64,000 bases of DNA from Pseudomonas sp. B33.4 (GCF_034555375.1 NZ_CP140706.1:2037001-2101000), one strand, 5' to 3'; positions 17,415 to 29,754 are shown, counted from the stretch's first letter. Made by a program: numbers and translations. Notes: generated by a model not told the origin, from the letters alone.

Positions 17415-20400
17415 GTGCGGCTCAAGTGCATCAAACTGGCGGGGTTCAAATCCTTCGTCGACCCGACCACGGTGAACTTCCCCAGTAACATGGCGGCGGT
17501 CGTCGGGCCGAATGGTTGCGGCAAGTCGAACATCATCGACGCCGTGCGCTGGGTGATGGGCGAAAGTTCGGCGAAGAACCTCCGTGGCGAGTCGATGACC
17601 GACGTCATCTTCAACGGTTCGACCAGCCGCAAACCGGTGAGTCAGGCCAGCATCGAGCTGGTCTTCGACAACTCCGACGGCACGCTGCTGGGCGAGTACG
17701 CGGCTTACGCCGAGATCTCGATTCGCCGCAAAGTGACCCGCGACAGCCAGACCACCTATTACCTCAACGGCACCAAATGCCGTCGTCGCGACATCACCGA
17801 TATCTTCCTCGGCACCGGCCTCGGCCCGCGCAGCTATTCGATCATCGAGCAGGGGATGATCTCCAAGCTGATCGAATCCAAACCGGAAGACCTGCGTAAC
17901 TTCATCGAAGAGGCAGCGGGCATTTCCAAGTACAAGGAGCGCCGCCGCGAGACCGAAAACCGTATCCGCCGCACCCATGAAAACCTTGCCCGTCTGACCG
18001 ACCTGCGCGAAGAGCTGGAGCGGCAACTCGAACGGCTGCACCGCCAGGCCGAAGCGGCGAAGAAATATCAGGAATTCAAAGCCGAAGAGCGCCAGCTCAA
18101 GGCGCAACTGTCGGCCCTGCGCTGGCAGGATCTCAACGATCAGGTCGGCCAGCGCGAGTCGATCATCGGCACTCAGGAAATCAGCTTCGAAGCGCTGGTC
18201 GCCGAGCAGCGAAACGCTGACGCGGCCATCGAGCGCTTGCGCGACGGTCACCATGACCTGTCCGAACGCTTCAATCTGGTGCAGGGGCGCTTCTATTCGG
18301 TCGGCGGCGACATTGCCCGGGTCGAGCAGAGCATCCAGCACGGCCAGCAACGTTTGCGTCAATTGCAGGACGACTTGAAAGAAGCCGAACGCGCGCGCCT
18401 CGAAACCGAGTCGCATCTGGGCCACGACCGCACCTTGCTGCTGACCCTCGGTGAAGAGCTGGACATGCTCACCCCCGAGCAGGAAGTCACCAGCGCCGCC
18501 GCCGAAGAAGCCGCCGCTGCGCTGGAAGACTCCGAATCCGTCATGCACGGCTGGCAGGAACAGTGGGACGCCTTCAACCTGACCGCCGCCGAACCGCGCC
18601 GTCAGGCCGAAGTGCAGCAGTCGCGCATTCAGCAGCTGGAAACCAGCATGGAGCGCCTCGCTGACCGGCAGAAACGCCTCGGCGAAGAGCGCGCGTTGCT
18701 CTCGGCTGATCCGGAAGACGCGGCGATCATGGAGCTCAACGAGCAGCTCGCCGAGTCCGAAGCGACCCTCGAAGATTTGCAGACCAGCGAAGAAGCCCAA
18801 GTCGAAAAACTCGAACAACTGCGTCAGGAATTGCAGCAAGCGCTGACCGCGCAGCAACAGGCGCAGGGCGATTTGCAGCGCCTCAACGGTCGTCTCGCAT
18901 CCCTCGAAGCCTTGCAGCAAGCCGCGCTCGATCCAGGCACCGGCACCGCCGAATGGCTGAAGGAACACAACCTCGCCGAGCGTCCGCGTCTGGCCGAAGG
19001 CCTGAAGGTCGAAGCCGGTTGGGAACTGGCGGTGGAAACCGTGCTCGGCGCCGATCTGCAAGCGGTGCTGGTTGACGATTTCAGCGGTTTCGATTTATCC
19101 GGTTTCACCCAAGGTGATCTGCGCCTGCTCAGCCCCGGCAATGATGGTGTGCGAGCGGCGGGCAGCTTGCTGGATAAAGTCGACGCGCAGATCGATCTGT
19201 CGCCGTGGCTCGGTCAGGTCAAACCGGTCGACAGCCTCGAGCAGGCGTTGTCCTTGCGTGGGCAATTGAGCGCCGGCGAGAGCCTGATCAGCCGCGACGG
19301 TTACTGGATCGGTCGGCACTTTTTGCGTGTGCGTCGGGCCAGCGAAGCGGAAAGCGGCATGCTCGCTCGTGGTCAGGAAATCGAAGCGCTGCACCTTGAG
19401 CGCGAAGAGAAAGAAGCCACGGTCGAGGCCATGGAAACCCGTCTGCAAACCTTGCGCGCGCAACAGCGTCAACAGGAAAACGGCCGCGAGCATTTGCGTC
19501 GTTTGCTGCAAGACGAAGCGCGTCAGCAGGGCGAATTGAAAGCACAGCTGTCCGCCGGCAAAGCCAAGGCCGAACAGCTGACCTTGCGCCGCAAACGCCT
19601 CGATGAAGAACTGGTCGAACTCGGCGAACAGCGCGAGCTTGAGCACGAACAAATCGGCGAAGCGCGCATGCAACTGCAGGACGCGCTGGATGCCATGGCG
19701 CTGGACACCGAGCAACGCGAGTTGCTGTTGGCCCAGCGCGACAGTTTGCGCGAACGCCTTGATCAGGTGCGTCAGGAAGCGCGGCAACACAAGGATCACG
19801 CCCATCAATTGGCCGTGCGTCTTGGCTCGTTGCGCGCGCAGCACGATTCCACGCGTCAGGCGCTGGAGCGTCTGGAAATGCAGGCCGAGCGTCTCACTGA
19901 GAAGCGCGAACAGTTGAGTCTCAATCTGGAGGAGGGCGAGGCACCGCTGGAAGAGCTGCGCCTGAAACTCGAAGAGCTGCTCGACAAGCGCATGACCGTC
20001 GACGAAGAACTGAAGACTGCGCAGATCGCCCTCGAAGACGCCGACCGCGAATTGCGCGATGCAGAAAAGCGCCGCAATCAGGCCGAGCAGCAATCGCAGC
20101 TGATTCGCGGTCAGCTCGAACAGCAGCGTATGGAATGGCAAGCGCTGACCGTGCGCCGCAAGGCCTTGCAGGATCAACTGCTCGAAGATGGCTACGATCT
20201 CAATGGCGTGCTCGCGACATTGACTGCGCAAGCCAGTGAACGCGAAGCCGAAGAAGAACTCGAACGCATCAACGCGCGGATTCAGCGCCTGGGCGCGATC
20301 AACCTCGCGGCCATCGACGAATACACGCAACAATCCGAGCGTAAACGTTATCTGGATGCCCAGGACGCCGATCTGGTCGAGGCACTGGAAACGCTTGAAA

Positions 20401-20903
20401 ACGTAATCCGCAAGATCGACAAGGAAACCCGTAACCGTTTCAAAGATACCTTTGATCAGATCAACGGTGGTTTACAGGCACTTTTTCCAAAAGTTTTCGG
20501 TGGCGGGCGCGCGTATTTGGAACTGACGGGCGAAGATCTACTCGATACAGGGGTAACGATCATGGCGCAGCCGCCAGGGAAGAAGAACAGCACCATCCAT
20601 TTGCTCTCCGGCGGGGAAAAAGCCCTGACCGCACTGGCACTGGTGTTTGCCATCTTCAAATTGAACCCGGCGCCGTTCTGCATGCTCGATGAGGTTGACG
20701 CGCCACTGGATGACGCTAACGTTGGACGCTACGCACGCTTGGTCAAAGAGATGTCGCAAACCGTGCAATTCATCTATATCACCCACAACAAGATCGCCAT
20801 GGAAATGGCCGAGCAGTTGATGGGCGTAACGATGCATGAGCCGGGTTGTTCGCGACTGGTAGCCGTGGATGTCGAGGAGGCGATGGCGATGGTGGACGCC
20901 TAG
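17415..20903 (+). CDS. smc: Chromosome segregation ATPase SMC
   Basis: The 1162-residue protein condenses and organises sister chromosomes with its ScpA/ScpB partners. The N-terminal ATPase half has Walker A GPNGCGKSNIID near residue 32-43. Two long coiled coils (about 170-500 and 660-1000, rich in E, Q, L, R) flank a hinge near 515-640. The C-terminal half carries the ABC signature LSGGEKALTALAL and Walker B FCMLDEVDAPLDDAN. The start is GTG at 17415, two bases after the gntR stop, since the conserved MRLKCIKLAGFKSFVDPT N-terminus begins there. The length is typical. Confidence 0.97.
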   Translation: MRLKCIKLAGFKSFVDPTTVNFPSNMAAVVGPNGCGKSNIIDAVRWVMGESSAKNLRGESMTDVIFNGSTSRKPVSQASIELVFDNSDGTLLGEYAAYAEISIRRKVTRDSQTTYYLNGTKCRRRDITDIFLGTGLGPRSYSIIEQGMISKLIESKPEDLRNFIEEAAGISKYKERRRETENRIRRTHENLARLTDLREELERQLERLHRQAEAAKKYQEFKAEERQLKAQLSALRWQDLNDQVGQRESIIGTQEISFEALVAEQRNADAAIERLRDGHHDLSERFNLVQGRFYSVGGDIARVEQSIQHGQQRLRQLQDDLKEAERARLETESHLGHDRTLLLTLGEELDMLTPEQEVTSAAAEEAAAALEDSESVMHGWQEQWDAFNLTAAEPRRQAEVQQSRIQQLETSMERLADRQKRLGEERALLSADPEDAAIMELNEQLAESEATLEDLQTSEEAQVEKLEQLRQELQQALTAQQQAQGDLQRLNGRLASLEALQQAALDPGTGTAEWLKEHNLAERPRLAEGLKVEAGWELAVETVLGADLQAVLVDDFSGFDLSGFTQGDLRLLSPGNDGVRAAGSLLDKVDAQIDLSPWLGQVKPVDSLEQALSLRGQLSAGESLISRDGYWIGRHFLRVRRASEAESGMLARGQEIEALHLEREEKEATVEAMETRLQTLRAQQRQQENGREHLRRLLQDEARQQGELKAQLSAGKAKAEQLTLRRKRLDEELVELGEQRELEHEQIGEARMQLQDALDAMALDTEQRELLLAQRDSLRERLDQVRQEARQHKDHAHQLAVRLGSLRAQHDSTRQALERLEMQAERLTEKREQLSLNLEEGEAPLEELRLKLEELLDKRMTVDEELKTAQIALEDADRELRDAEKRRNQAEQQSQLIRGQLEQQRMEWQALTVRRKALQDQLLEDGYDLNGVLATLTAQASEREAEEELERINARIQRLGAINLAAIDEYTQQSERKRYLDAQDADLVEALETLENVIRKIDKETRNRFKDTFDQINGGLQALFPKVFGGGRAYLELTGEDLLDTGVTIMAQPPGKKNSTIHLLSGGEKALTALALVFAIFKLNPAPFCMLDEVDAPLDDANVGRYARLVKEMSQTVQFIYITHNKIAMEMAEQLMGVTMHEPGCSRLVAVDVEEAMAMVDA

Positions 20904-20970
20904 CGGCGCAGCTTTGAGCGACAAGCTTTGAGCTACAAGCTAGAAGCTTACGGCTCGAAGCCTGAGCGAA
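20904..20970. repeat. AGCTT-rich short repeat array after smc
   Basis: Imperfect short repeats of the form AGCTTTGAGCKACAAGCT recur between 20909 and 20970, starting a few bases after the smc stop. Similar GCTTGTAGCTT arrays are common between Pseudomonas genes. The remaining 190 bases to zipA are AT-richer and presumably carry the zipA promoter. No gene is visible. Confidence 0.5.
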
Positions 20971-21163
20971 GCGAGCCCACAATTTGCGCAGTGATTTCGA
21001 CAGACGGTGTAAAGTTGTCTTTGGTCGTGCTAGTTTAATGTCAATTTTTCGTATACGTGGGCAAAACGCCTGTCAGAACATAGAGTTGGCGCCACGTTTT
21101 AAAGCGGTTTGCACAATGTAAACCCCTTATTTTTCAGCATTTTTTATAGAGGCACGGGATTAC

Positions 21164-22027
21164 ATGGAAATCGGTCTGCGCGAGTGGCTGATCGTCATCG
21201 GCATCATTGTGATAGCCGGTATTCTTTTCGATGGCTGGCGCCGTATGCGCGGCGGCAAGGGAAAACTGAAATTCCGCCTTGACCGAAGTCTGTCCAACCT
21301 GCCGGACGAGGACACCAGCGCTGAGCTGTTGGGCCCGGCCCGTGTACTGGATACGCATCAAGAGCCGCAACTGGATGAACACGATCTGCCGTCGGTGAGC
21401 ATGCCGGCCCGTGAAGCACGCGAGCCTCGCGAATCCGGCTCGAAACGTGGCAAGCGTGGCGGCAATGGCCCGGCTCAGGGCGACCTGAACCTCGACCTGG
21501 ATCTGGACGGTGGCCCGAGCTTCAGCAGCCGTGACGGCGATTTCGCCGAAGACACCAAGCCTTCGCCGGCGGTGGTCGACAAAGACCAGCCGCAAGCTGA
21601 AGAAGTCCTGGTGATCAGCGTGATCTGCCGCGACGCTGCCGGCTTCAAAGGCCCGGCACTGTTGCAGAACATTCTGGAAAGCGGTCTGCGTTTTGGCGAG
21701 ATGGATATTTTCCACCGTCACGAAAGCATGGCCGGCAACGGTGAAGTGCTGTTCTCCATGGCCAATGCGGTCAAGCCGGGTATCTTCGATCTGGACGACA
21801 TCGACCATTTCAGCACCCCGGCGGTGAGCTTCTTCCTCGGCCTGCCAGGCCCGCGTCATCCGAAGCAGGCCTTCGACGTGATGGTGGCGGCAGCACGCAA
21901 GCTGTCTCAGGAATTGAATGGCGAACTGAAAGATGACCAGCGCAGCGTTCTGACCGCGCAGACCATCGAGCACTACCGTCAGCGCATCGTTGAATTCGAA
22001 CGTCGCGCCCTGACCCAGAAGCGCTAA
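21164..22027 (+). CDS. zipA: Cell division protein ZipA
   Basis: The 287-residue protein tethers FtsZ to the inner membrane at mid-cell. The N-terminal anchor is [21 protein letters not shown] charged, low-complexity linker follows (about 30-145, rich in R, P, G, D). The C-terminal ZipA domain that binds the FtsZ tail starts near [20 protein letters not shown] (about 146). Length and order (smc-zipA-ligA) are as in other pseudomonads. The start is ATG at 21164. Confidence 0.96.
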   Translation: MEIGLREWLIVIGIIVIAGILFDGWRRMRGGKGKLKFRLDRSLSNLPDEDTSAELLGPARVLDTHQEPQLDEHDLPSVSMPAREAREPRESGSKRGKRGGNGPAQGDLNLDLDLDGGPSFSSRDGDFAEDTKPSPAVVDKDQPQAEEVLVISVICRDAAGFKGPALLQNILESGLRFGEMDIFHRHESMAGNGEVLFSMANAVKPGIFDLDDIDHFSTPAVSFFLGLPGPRHPKQAFDVMVAAARKLSQELNGELKDDQRSVLTAQTIEHYRQRIVEFERRALTQKR

Positions 22028-22033
22028 GGCCAA

Positions 22034-22119
22034 GATCAAAAGATCGCAGCCTCGTTTCACTCGACAGCTCCTACAGGATTGCGATGTCTGTAGGAGCTGC
22101 CGAAGGCTGCGATCTTTTG
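22034..22119. repeat. REPIN, GATCAAAAGATCGCAGCC...AGCTCCTACAG type
   Basis: A third REP family appears. GATCAAAAGATCGCAGCCT at 22034 is paired with its inverse GGCTGCGATCTTTTG ending near 22119, with AGCTCCTACA/TGTAGGAGCT inside. It lies between zipA and ligA. Confidence 0.87.
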
Positions 22120-22142
22120 CTTCTGCTGCCAGAGATAGATGA

Positions 22143-24545
<2,403 letters not shown>

Positions 24546-24657
24546 GATCAAAAGATCGCAGCCTGCGGCAGCTCCTACAGGGCTAGTGTTCCACCACGAT
24601 AGCGCGGGTGTCCACTGAACTCCTGTAGGAGCTGCCGAAGGCTGCGATCTTTTGATT
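24546..24657. repeat. REPIN, GATCAAAAGATCGCAGCC type, after ligA
   Basis: The left copy begins directly after the ligA stop and the inverted right copy ends near 24657, with about 40 bases between. It belongs to the same family as 22034, 29810 and 36640. Confidence 0.87.
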
Positions 24658-24732
24658 TATCCCAAGCAAAGCGCGGGAACGATGTTGTCACGGGAATGAT
24701 CTAGTCTTGGCAAGCCCCAGGGAGAGATCGCC

Positions 24733-25896
24733 ATGCACCGTTTTTTCGAGCAGCTCAGTTCCCGCATCATCGCGCCGTTCATGGGCGAATCCTCACGCAA
24801 CAGCAAAGTCTGGCCGTGCCGCTGCGGCCAGTCGCTGTTCTTTCGCAACAGCCAGTGCCTGGCGTGCAATGCCTTGCTCGGTTATCAACCCGAGGAAAGT
24901 CGCCTGACCTCGCTGCAACCGGGGCCATACGCGGGCACCTGGACGCTCGACGCCGATCCCGACTCGGGATTGTTCCGCCGCTGCGCCAACCTCGACACAG
25001 CCGCCGCGTGCAACTGGCTGCTGCCGGCCAACGATCACGACAGCCTGTGCATCGCTTGCAGCCTCAACCGGACCATCCCCGACCTGTCTGATCCGGACAA
25101 CCCTGAGCGCTGGCGCAAAGTCGAAATCGCCAAGCGCCGTCTCGTCGCGCAACTGATCACCCTCGGCCTGCAAGTCGTCCCGAAAACCGTCGATGATGAC
25201 AGCGGGCTGGCTTTCGATTTCATCGGCGTCGACCTCGAAGGCAACGCGCCGATGACCGGCCACGCCAACGGCCTGATCACCCTCGACATCAAAGAAGCCG
25301 ACGATGCTCACCGTGAGCAGGTGAGGGCGGCGATGCACGAACCCTATCGCACGTTGCTTGGGCATTTCCGTCATGAGGTCGGCCATTATTACTGGGATCG
25401 CCTGATCGCCAACGGCCCGTGGCTCGATTCATTCCGTAGCCTGTTCGGCGACGAACGCGCCAGTTACGCCGAGGCGCTCGATCGCCACTACCAACAAGGC
25501 GCACCGCTCGATTGGCCGCAGCACTACGTCAGCGCCTACGCAACCATGCACCCGTGGGAAGACTGGGCGGAAACCTGGGCGCATTACCTGCACATGATGG
25601 ATGCCGTGGACACAGCGCTGGGATTTGGCATGAGCGCTCGGGAAATGGATTTTGATTACCAGCCGTTTCCCACCAGCACGCTGTACGACCCGGAGCATCC
25701 CGGCGGCGCGGCGTTTCTGTCGTTCGTCAACGCGTGGATCGAGTTGGCGGGCATGCTCAATGAGTTGTCACGGAGCATGGGCCAGCCGGATTTCTACCCG
25801 TTCGTGCTGCCGGCGGCGGCGATTGCCAAGCTGCACTTCATTCATCTGGTGATCCAGCAAGCGGGCGGCAGGGCGGACGAGGTGCTGGCCCTGTAG
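24733..25896 (+). CDS. Putative zinc-binding metallopeptidase with N-terminal zinc ribbon
   Basis: The 387-residue protein begins with a zinc-ribbon-like CRCGQSLFFRNSQCLACNAL (about residues 31-50). Near the middle it has a metallopeptidase-type HEVGH (His214 to His218) followed by YYWDRL. A downstream EDWAETWAHYLHM segment could supply a third ligand. This layout matches a family of putative zinc-binding metallo-peptidases (DUF2248-like) found in many proteobacteria. No substrate is known to me. There is no signal peptide, so it is probably cytoplasmic. It follows ligA in the same orientation, separated by a REPIN. RBS GGGAGAG precedes ATG 24733. Confidence 0.78.
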   Translation: MHRFFEQLSSRIIAPFMGESSRNSKVWPCRCGQSLFFRNSQCLACNALLGYQPEESRLTSLQPGPYAGTWTLDADPDSGLFRRCANLDTAAACNWLLPANDHDSLCIACSLNRTIPDLSDPDNPERWRKVEIAKRRLVAQLITLGLQVVPKTVDDDSGLAFDFIGVDLEGNAPMTGHANGLITLDIKEADDAHREQVRAAMHEPYRTLLGHFRHEVGHYYWDRLIANGPWLDSFRSLFGDERASYAEALDRHYQQGAPLDWPQHYVSAYATMHPWEDWAETWAHYLHMMDAVDTALGFGMSAREMDFDYQPFPTSTLYDPEHPGGAAFLSFVNAWIELAGMLNELSRSMGQPDFYPFVLPAAAIAKLHFIHLVIQQAGGRADEVLAL

Positions 25897-25962
25897 GCGC
25901 TGCCGCAGGCTGCGATCTTTATGTCTTTGACCTTGTTCATATTTTTAATCTGAAACCAACGG

Positions 25963-25990
25963 TTGTAACTTCGTCTCAGATAGGTACAAT
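25963..25990 (+). promoter_or_regulatory. Sigma-70 promoter of ffs
   Basis: TTGTAA (25963-25968) and TACAAT (25985-25990) are separated by 16 bases. They predict a start around 25997, just before the 4.5S RNA fold begins. A degenerate single REP (25893-25919) lies upstream. Confidence 0.65.
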
Positions 25991-26022
25991 GGCGCGGCTC
26001 GCCGACAGGCAAGCGTCGTTAT

Positions 26023-26135
26023 GGTGACCCCATCGGTCCCCCCGCAACGATTACCCGTGAACCTGGTCAGAGCCGGAAGGCAGCAGCCACAGCGGGAACA
26101 TTGTGTGCCGGGGTGTGGCTGGTGGGGTTACCACC
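26023..26135 (+). ncRNA. ffs: Signal recognition particle 4.5S RNA
   Basis: The RNA is the scaffold of the bacterial SRP with Ffh. The apical loop motif GGTCAGAGCCGGAAGGCAGC is the universally conserved 4.5S core. The terminal stem is clear: GGTGACCCCA at 26023-26032 pairs with TGGGGTTACC at 26123-26132 (one G-U). The gene lies upstream of dnaX, as I recall for P. aeruginosa. The ends are set from the helix and could differ by some bases, since precursor transcription may start near 25997. Confidence 0.93.
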
Positions 26136-26167
26136 TTAACGAACAATCGAACGCTTCAACCAGAACT

Positions 26168-26196
26168 GCATGGGTTTCGCCCACTGCGGTTTTTTT
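26168..26196 (+). terminator. Terminator of ffs
   Basis: GCATGGG/CCCACTGC can pair with one bulged base, and a run of seven T follows at 26190-26196. It is placed about 30 bases after the 4.5S fold. Confidence 0.7.
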
Positions 26197-26244
26197 GTGC
26201 CTGCGATTTACCAAACCGAGACAAATCCCACTGCTGATGAGGAT

Positions 26245-26335
26245 CCTGTGGGAGCTGGCTTGCCAGCGATAGCGGTGGGTCCGGTTCATCTATTTCACTG
26301 AAAATCCGCAATCGCTGGCAAGCCAGCTCCCACAA
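26245..26335. repeat. REPIN, TGTGGGAGCTGGCTTGCCAGCGAT type
   Basis: Inverted copies (CTGTGGGAGCTGGCTTGCCA from 26246; its complement ending 26335) lie between ffs and the convergent binding-protein gene. Confidence 0.88.
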
Positions 26336-26337
26336 GG

Positions 26338-27087
26338 TTATGGGGTGTTGTCGGAGTGGCCGGTGTAGAGCCGGATAATCTCATCAATCTCCCCCGACAT
26401 TTTCATCCGCAACAACGTGCGCAAAATCCGCTGCACTGGCACCTTTGGGTCATTCCGCACATAGCAGCCGACTTTCTGCTCCTGCAACACCGCTACCCCT
26501 TGCAGTTGTTGCTCCGGCATCAAGCGCTGGTTAAACCAGTCCAGCGTCCACTGATTGCTCACCGCATAGCGATAACGCCCGGCCAGCAGTTTCTCCAGCA
26601 CCTGCTCCTGATTTCGCGCGTCCTCGCGTTGCAGCCGATCAGCGTCGAACAGCGGTTGCAGGGTGGGGTAGGTGTAGCCGAGGACGGTGCCGATGGATTG
26701 GCGGGGCAGAAGCGCGGGGTCGGCGCTGGCGGGTTGATCCTGGCGGCTGATCAACAGATCACGCTGAAACAACAGCGGCAGACTCCAGATGTAATCCCCC
26801 GACTGATTCGGCAGCCACGACTGTGCGGCATAGCAGCGCACGTCGATCTCGCCGTGCTCCATCGCCGTCTGCACACGGGCGCGGGGCAGGACGTGAAACT
26901 CGGCCGGTACGCCGACCTGCGTGGCCAGGCTGAGCATCAGGTCGTAGAGAATGCCTTGGGTCGGGCGACCGCGTTCGAATTGCACCATCGGCATCGCCCA
27001 GCTGTCGGGCATGGCGAAGCGCAACGGGGTTTCCGCTGCCGTCACGTTCAGGCTTATTCCCAGCAACGTCCCCACGGCCCACCGCAT
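26338..27087 (-). CDS. Periplasmic substrate-binding protein (SBP_bac_3-like)
   Basis: The 249-residue protein has a signal peptide (MRWAVGTLLGISLNVTAAE). The fold signature of family-3 solute-binding proteins follows (LRFAMPDSWAMPM, GILYDLMLSLATQVGVPAEF, GEIDVRCYAAQSW). There is no adjacent permease or ATPase, so it may be an orphan binding protein or a sensor-like protein rather than part of an ABC importer. The ligand is not predictable. It is divergent from dnaX and ends against a REPIN. Start at 27087 gives a proper signal peptide. Confidence 0.75.
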   Translation of the reverse strand: MRWAVGTLLGISLNVTAAETPLRFAMPDSWAMPMVQFERGRPTQGILYDLMLSLATQVGVPAEFHVLPRARVQTAMEHGEIDVRCYAAQSWLPNQSGDYIWSLPLLFQRDLLISRQDQPASADPALLPRQSIGTVLGYTYPTLQPLFDADRLQREDARNQEQVLEKLLAGRYRYAVSNQWTLDWFNQRLMPEQQLQGVAVLQEQKVGCYVRNDPKVPVQRILRTLLRMKMSGEIDEIIRLYTGHSDNTP

Positions 27088-27232
27088 AAACGCTCCGGTA
27101 ATTCCCGATCCCGAGCCGATAAAAGCCTCTGCTCATGCAGCTTAGCCATATTAGACGAGGACACCGGATGCAATTTTGCCCCTGCTCCGCTAGCATTAGC
27201 CGCTTCTGCTTCCTTCGCTGCGACGGTTTTCG

Positions 27233-29320
27233 ATGAGTTATCAGGTTCTTGCACGTAAATGGCGTCCGCGCTCGTTCCGCGAAATGGTCGGCCAGACCCA
27301 TGTGCTCAAAGCTCTGATCAATGCCTTGGACAGCCAGCGGCTGCACCACGCGTACCTGTTCACCGGTACGCGCGGAGTGGGTAAAACCACGATTGCGCGG
27401 ATTATTGCCAAATGCCTGAACTGTGAGACAGGTATCACTTCCAGCCCGTGCGGCGAGTGCTCGGTGTGCCGTGAAATTGATGAGGGGCGCTTCGTCGACC
27501 TGATCGAGATCGACGCCGCGAGCCGCACTAAGGTCGAAGACACCCGCGAATTGCTCGACAACGTGCAGTACGCCCCGAGCCGTGGGCGCTTCAAGGTCTA
27601 CCTGATCGACGAAGTGCACATGCTTTCCAGCCATTCCTTCAATGCGCTGCTGAAAACCCTCGAAGAGCCGCCTCCTTACGTCAAGTTCATCCTGGCGACG
27701 ACTGACCCGCAGAAACTTCCGGCAACGATTTTGTCGCGCTGCCTGCAGTTCTCGCTGAAGAACATGACGCCCGAGCGTGTGGTCGAGCATTTGACCCACG
27801 TCCTCACTGCCGAAAACGTGCCATTCGAAGACGATGCACTGTGGCTGCTCGGTCGCGCCGCTGACGGTTCGATGCGTGACGCCATGAGCCTGACCGATCA
27901 GGCGATTGCCTTCGGTGAAGGCAAGGTTCTGGCTACCGACGTGCGGGCGATGCTCGGCACGCTGGATCACGGTCAGGTCTACGACGTCCTGCATTCGTTG
28001 ATCGAAGGCGACGCGAAGGCGTTGCTCGAAGCCGTGCGTCATCTGGCCGAGCAGGGCCCGGACTGGAACGGCGTGCTCTCGGAAATTCTCAACGTGCTGC
28101 ACCGCGTGGCCATCGCTCAGGCGTTGCCGGAAGGCGTCGACAACGGCCATGGCGACCGCGATCGCGTGTTGGCGCTGGCTCAGGCTTTGCCCGCTGAAGA
28201 CGTGCAGTTTTATTACCAGATGGGCCTGATCGGCCGCCGCGATTTGCCGCTGGCGCCGGACCCGCGTGGTGGCTTCGAGATGGTCCTGCTGCGGATGCTC
28301 GCCTTCCGGCCGGCAGATACGGCGGACGCCCCGAGGCAACCGCTAAAGCCAGTGGGGATCAGCCAGGCCACAGTTGATTCCGCAAACTCCGTGGCTGCCG
28401 CGTCCAAGCCTGCGCCGGTAGTCGCTGCGGCTGCTGCGCCGGCTCCAGCTCCGGCAGCTGTAACCCCCGCACCGGCTCCTGAGCCTGTGCCGGTTGCTCC
28501 TGTTGCCGCACCAGAACCTGCGCCTGTCGTCGCCGAAGCCGTCGTCGATCTGCCGTGGAATGACCCGGTGGAGCCCGAGGCGGAGCCTGAGCCCGAACCC
28601 GCGCAGCAACCTGCCGTCGAGCCAGTGCTGGAAACCACCGCCGAGCAACCCGAGTTGCCGCCGATGCCGTTGCCGACCCCGGACAGCGTCGTCCCGGAAG
28701 CGCCTGAGTGGGCTGCCGCGCCGATCCCCGAGCCATCGGTCGCCGAGGTCGATGCCGCTACACCAGGCGTGGACATGGACGACGAGCCGCCGCTGGACGA
28801 GGACTACATCGAGCCGGACATGGATTCGGCGTACAGCTACCTCGACGAACTGGCCATCGAACACGCCGCCGAACCTGCCCCGGAACCCGAGCCAGAACCG
28901 GCTGCGGCACCGGCAACAGGTCTGGCGTTGCAATGGCTGGAGCTGTTCCCGAAACTGCCGATCTCCGGCATGACCGGCAGCATCGCCGCCAACTGCACGC
29001 TGATCGCGGTGGATGGCGACCATTGGCTGATGCACCTCGACCCGGCGCACAGCGCACTGTTCAACGCCACGCAGCAGCGGCGTCTGAACGATGCGTTGAA
29101 CCAGTTCCACGGTCGCACGCTGGGCCTGACCATCGAACTGATCAAGCCCGAGCAGGAAACCCCGGCCCAGGCCGCGTCCCGCCGTCGTGCCAATCGTCAG
29201 CGCGAGGCGGAGGAGTCGATCCACGGCGATCCGTTCATCCAGCAGATGGTTCAGCAGTTCGGCGCGGTGGTGCGACACGATACTATTGAACCTGTCGAGG
29301 CCCTGGTCACTCAGGGCTAA
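27233..29320 (+). CDS. dnaX: DNA polymerase III subunits gamma/tau
   Basis: The 695-residue AAA+ clamp-loader subunit opens with MSYQVLARKWRPRSFREMVG. Walker A GTRGVGKTT, the zinc-module cysteines (CLNCETG...CGECSVC) and Walker B/DExx YLIDEVHMLS all lie within the first 130 residues. An unusual A/P/E-rich linker (about 385-560, with APEP- and PEPEP-like repeats) joins the C-terminal tau domain that contacts DnaB and the polymerase alpha subunit. I looked for, but cannot point to, a clear E. coli-like A AAA AAG frameshift site. It is followed by ybaB and recR as in most bacteria. Confidence 0.95.
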   Translation: MSYQVLARKWRPRSFREMVGQTHVLKALINALDSQRLHHAYLFTGTRGVGKTTIARIIAKCLNCETGITSSPCGECSVCREIDEGRFVDLIEIDAASRTKVEDTRELLDNVQYAPSRGRFKVYLIDEVHMLSSHSFNALLKTLEEPPPYVKFILATTDPQKLPATILSRCLQFSLKNMTPERVVEHLTHVLTAENVPFEDDALWLLGRAADGSMRDAMSLTDQAIAFGEGKVLATDVRAMLGTLDHGQVYDVLHSLIEGDAKALLEAVRHLAEQGPDWNGVLSEILNVLHRVAIAQALPEGVDNGHGDRDRVLALAQALPAEDVQFYYQMGLIGRRDLPLAPDPRGGFEMVLLRMLAFRPADTADAPRQPLKPVGISQATVDSANSVAAASKPAPVVAAAAAPAPAPAAVTPAPAPEPVPVAPVAAPEPAPVVAEAVVDLPWNDPVEPEAEPEPEPAQQPAVEPVLETTAEQPELPPMPLPTPDSVVPEAPEWAAAPIPEPSVAEVDAATPGVDMDDEPPLDEDYIEPDMDSAYSYLDELAIEHAAEPAPEPEPEPAAAPATGLALQWLELFPKLPISGMTGSIAANCTLIAVDGDHWLMHLDPAHSALFNATQQRRLNDALNQFHGRTLGLTIELIKPEQETPAQAASRRRANRQREAEESIHGDPFIQQMVQQFGAVVRHDTIEPVEALVTQG

Positions 29321-29386
29321 TAACTGAAGGCGCTCGGCTTTATTGGCCGGGCGCTGTTTTGATCCAAGTACTTTGAGGTGATTCCC

Positions 29387-29725
29387 ATGATGAAAGGTGG
29401 CATGGCCGGCCTGATGAAGCAGGCGCAGCAGATGCAGGAAAAAATGGCCAAGATGCAGGAAGAACTGGCCAACGCCGAAGTCACCGGTAAGGCCGGCGGC
29501 GATATGGTCACCGTGGTGATGACCGGTCGTCACGACGTCAAGAGCGTGAGCATCGACCCAAGCCTGGTTGAAGGCATGAGCGAAGACGACAAAGAAATGC
29601 TGGAGGCGGTGATCGCTTCCGCCGTCAATGACGCTGTACGCAAGATCGAAAAGAACAGCCAGGACAAAATGGGCAACATGACCGCCGGCATGAACCTGCC
29701 AGCTGGTATGAAACTGCCATTCTGA
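29387..29725 (+). CDS. ybaB: YbaB/EbfC nucleoid-associated protein
   Basis: The 112-residue DNA-binding protein starts [20 protein letters not shown] and contains the conserved [20 protein letters not shown]. It forms dimers that bind and may condense DNA. The gene sits between dnaX and recR as in most genomes. The ATG at 29387 is chosen over a GTG three codons earlier because GAGGTG is then well placed as RBS. A terminator follows. Confidence 0.93.
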   Translation: MMKGGMAGLMKQAQQMQEKMAKMQEELANAEVTGKAGGDMVTVVMTGRHDVKSVSIDPSLVEGMSEDDKEMLEAVIASAVNDAVRKIEKNSQDKMGNMTAGMNLPAGMKLPF

Positions 29726-29754
29726 TTCGCCAATCGGCGGCAGATGAGCTACAC

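Noticed and set aside
27233..29320. Programmed frameshift in dnaX
   Set aside because: I found no A AAA AAG heptamer with following hairpin, so a shift cannot be supported.
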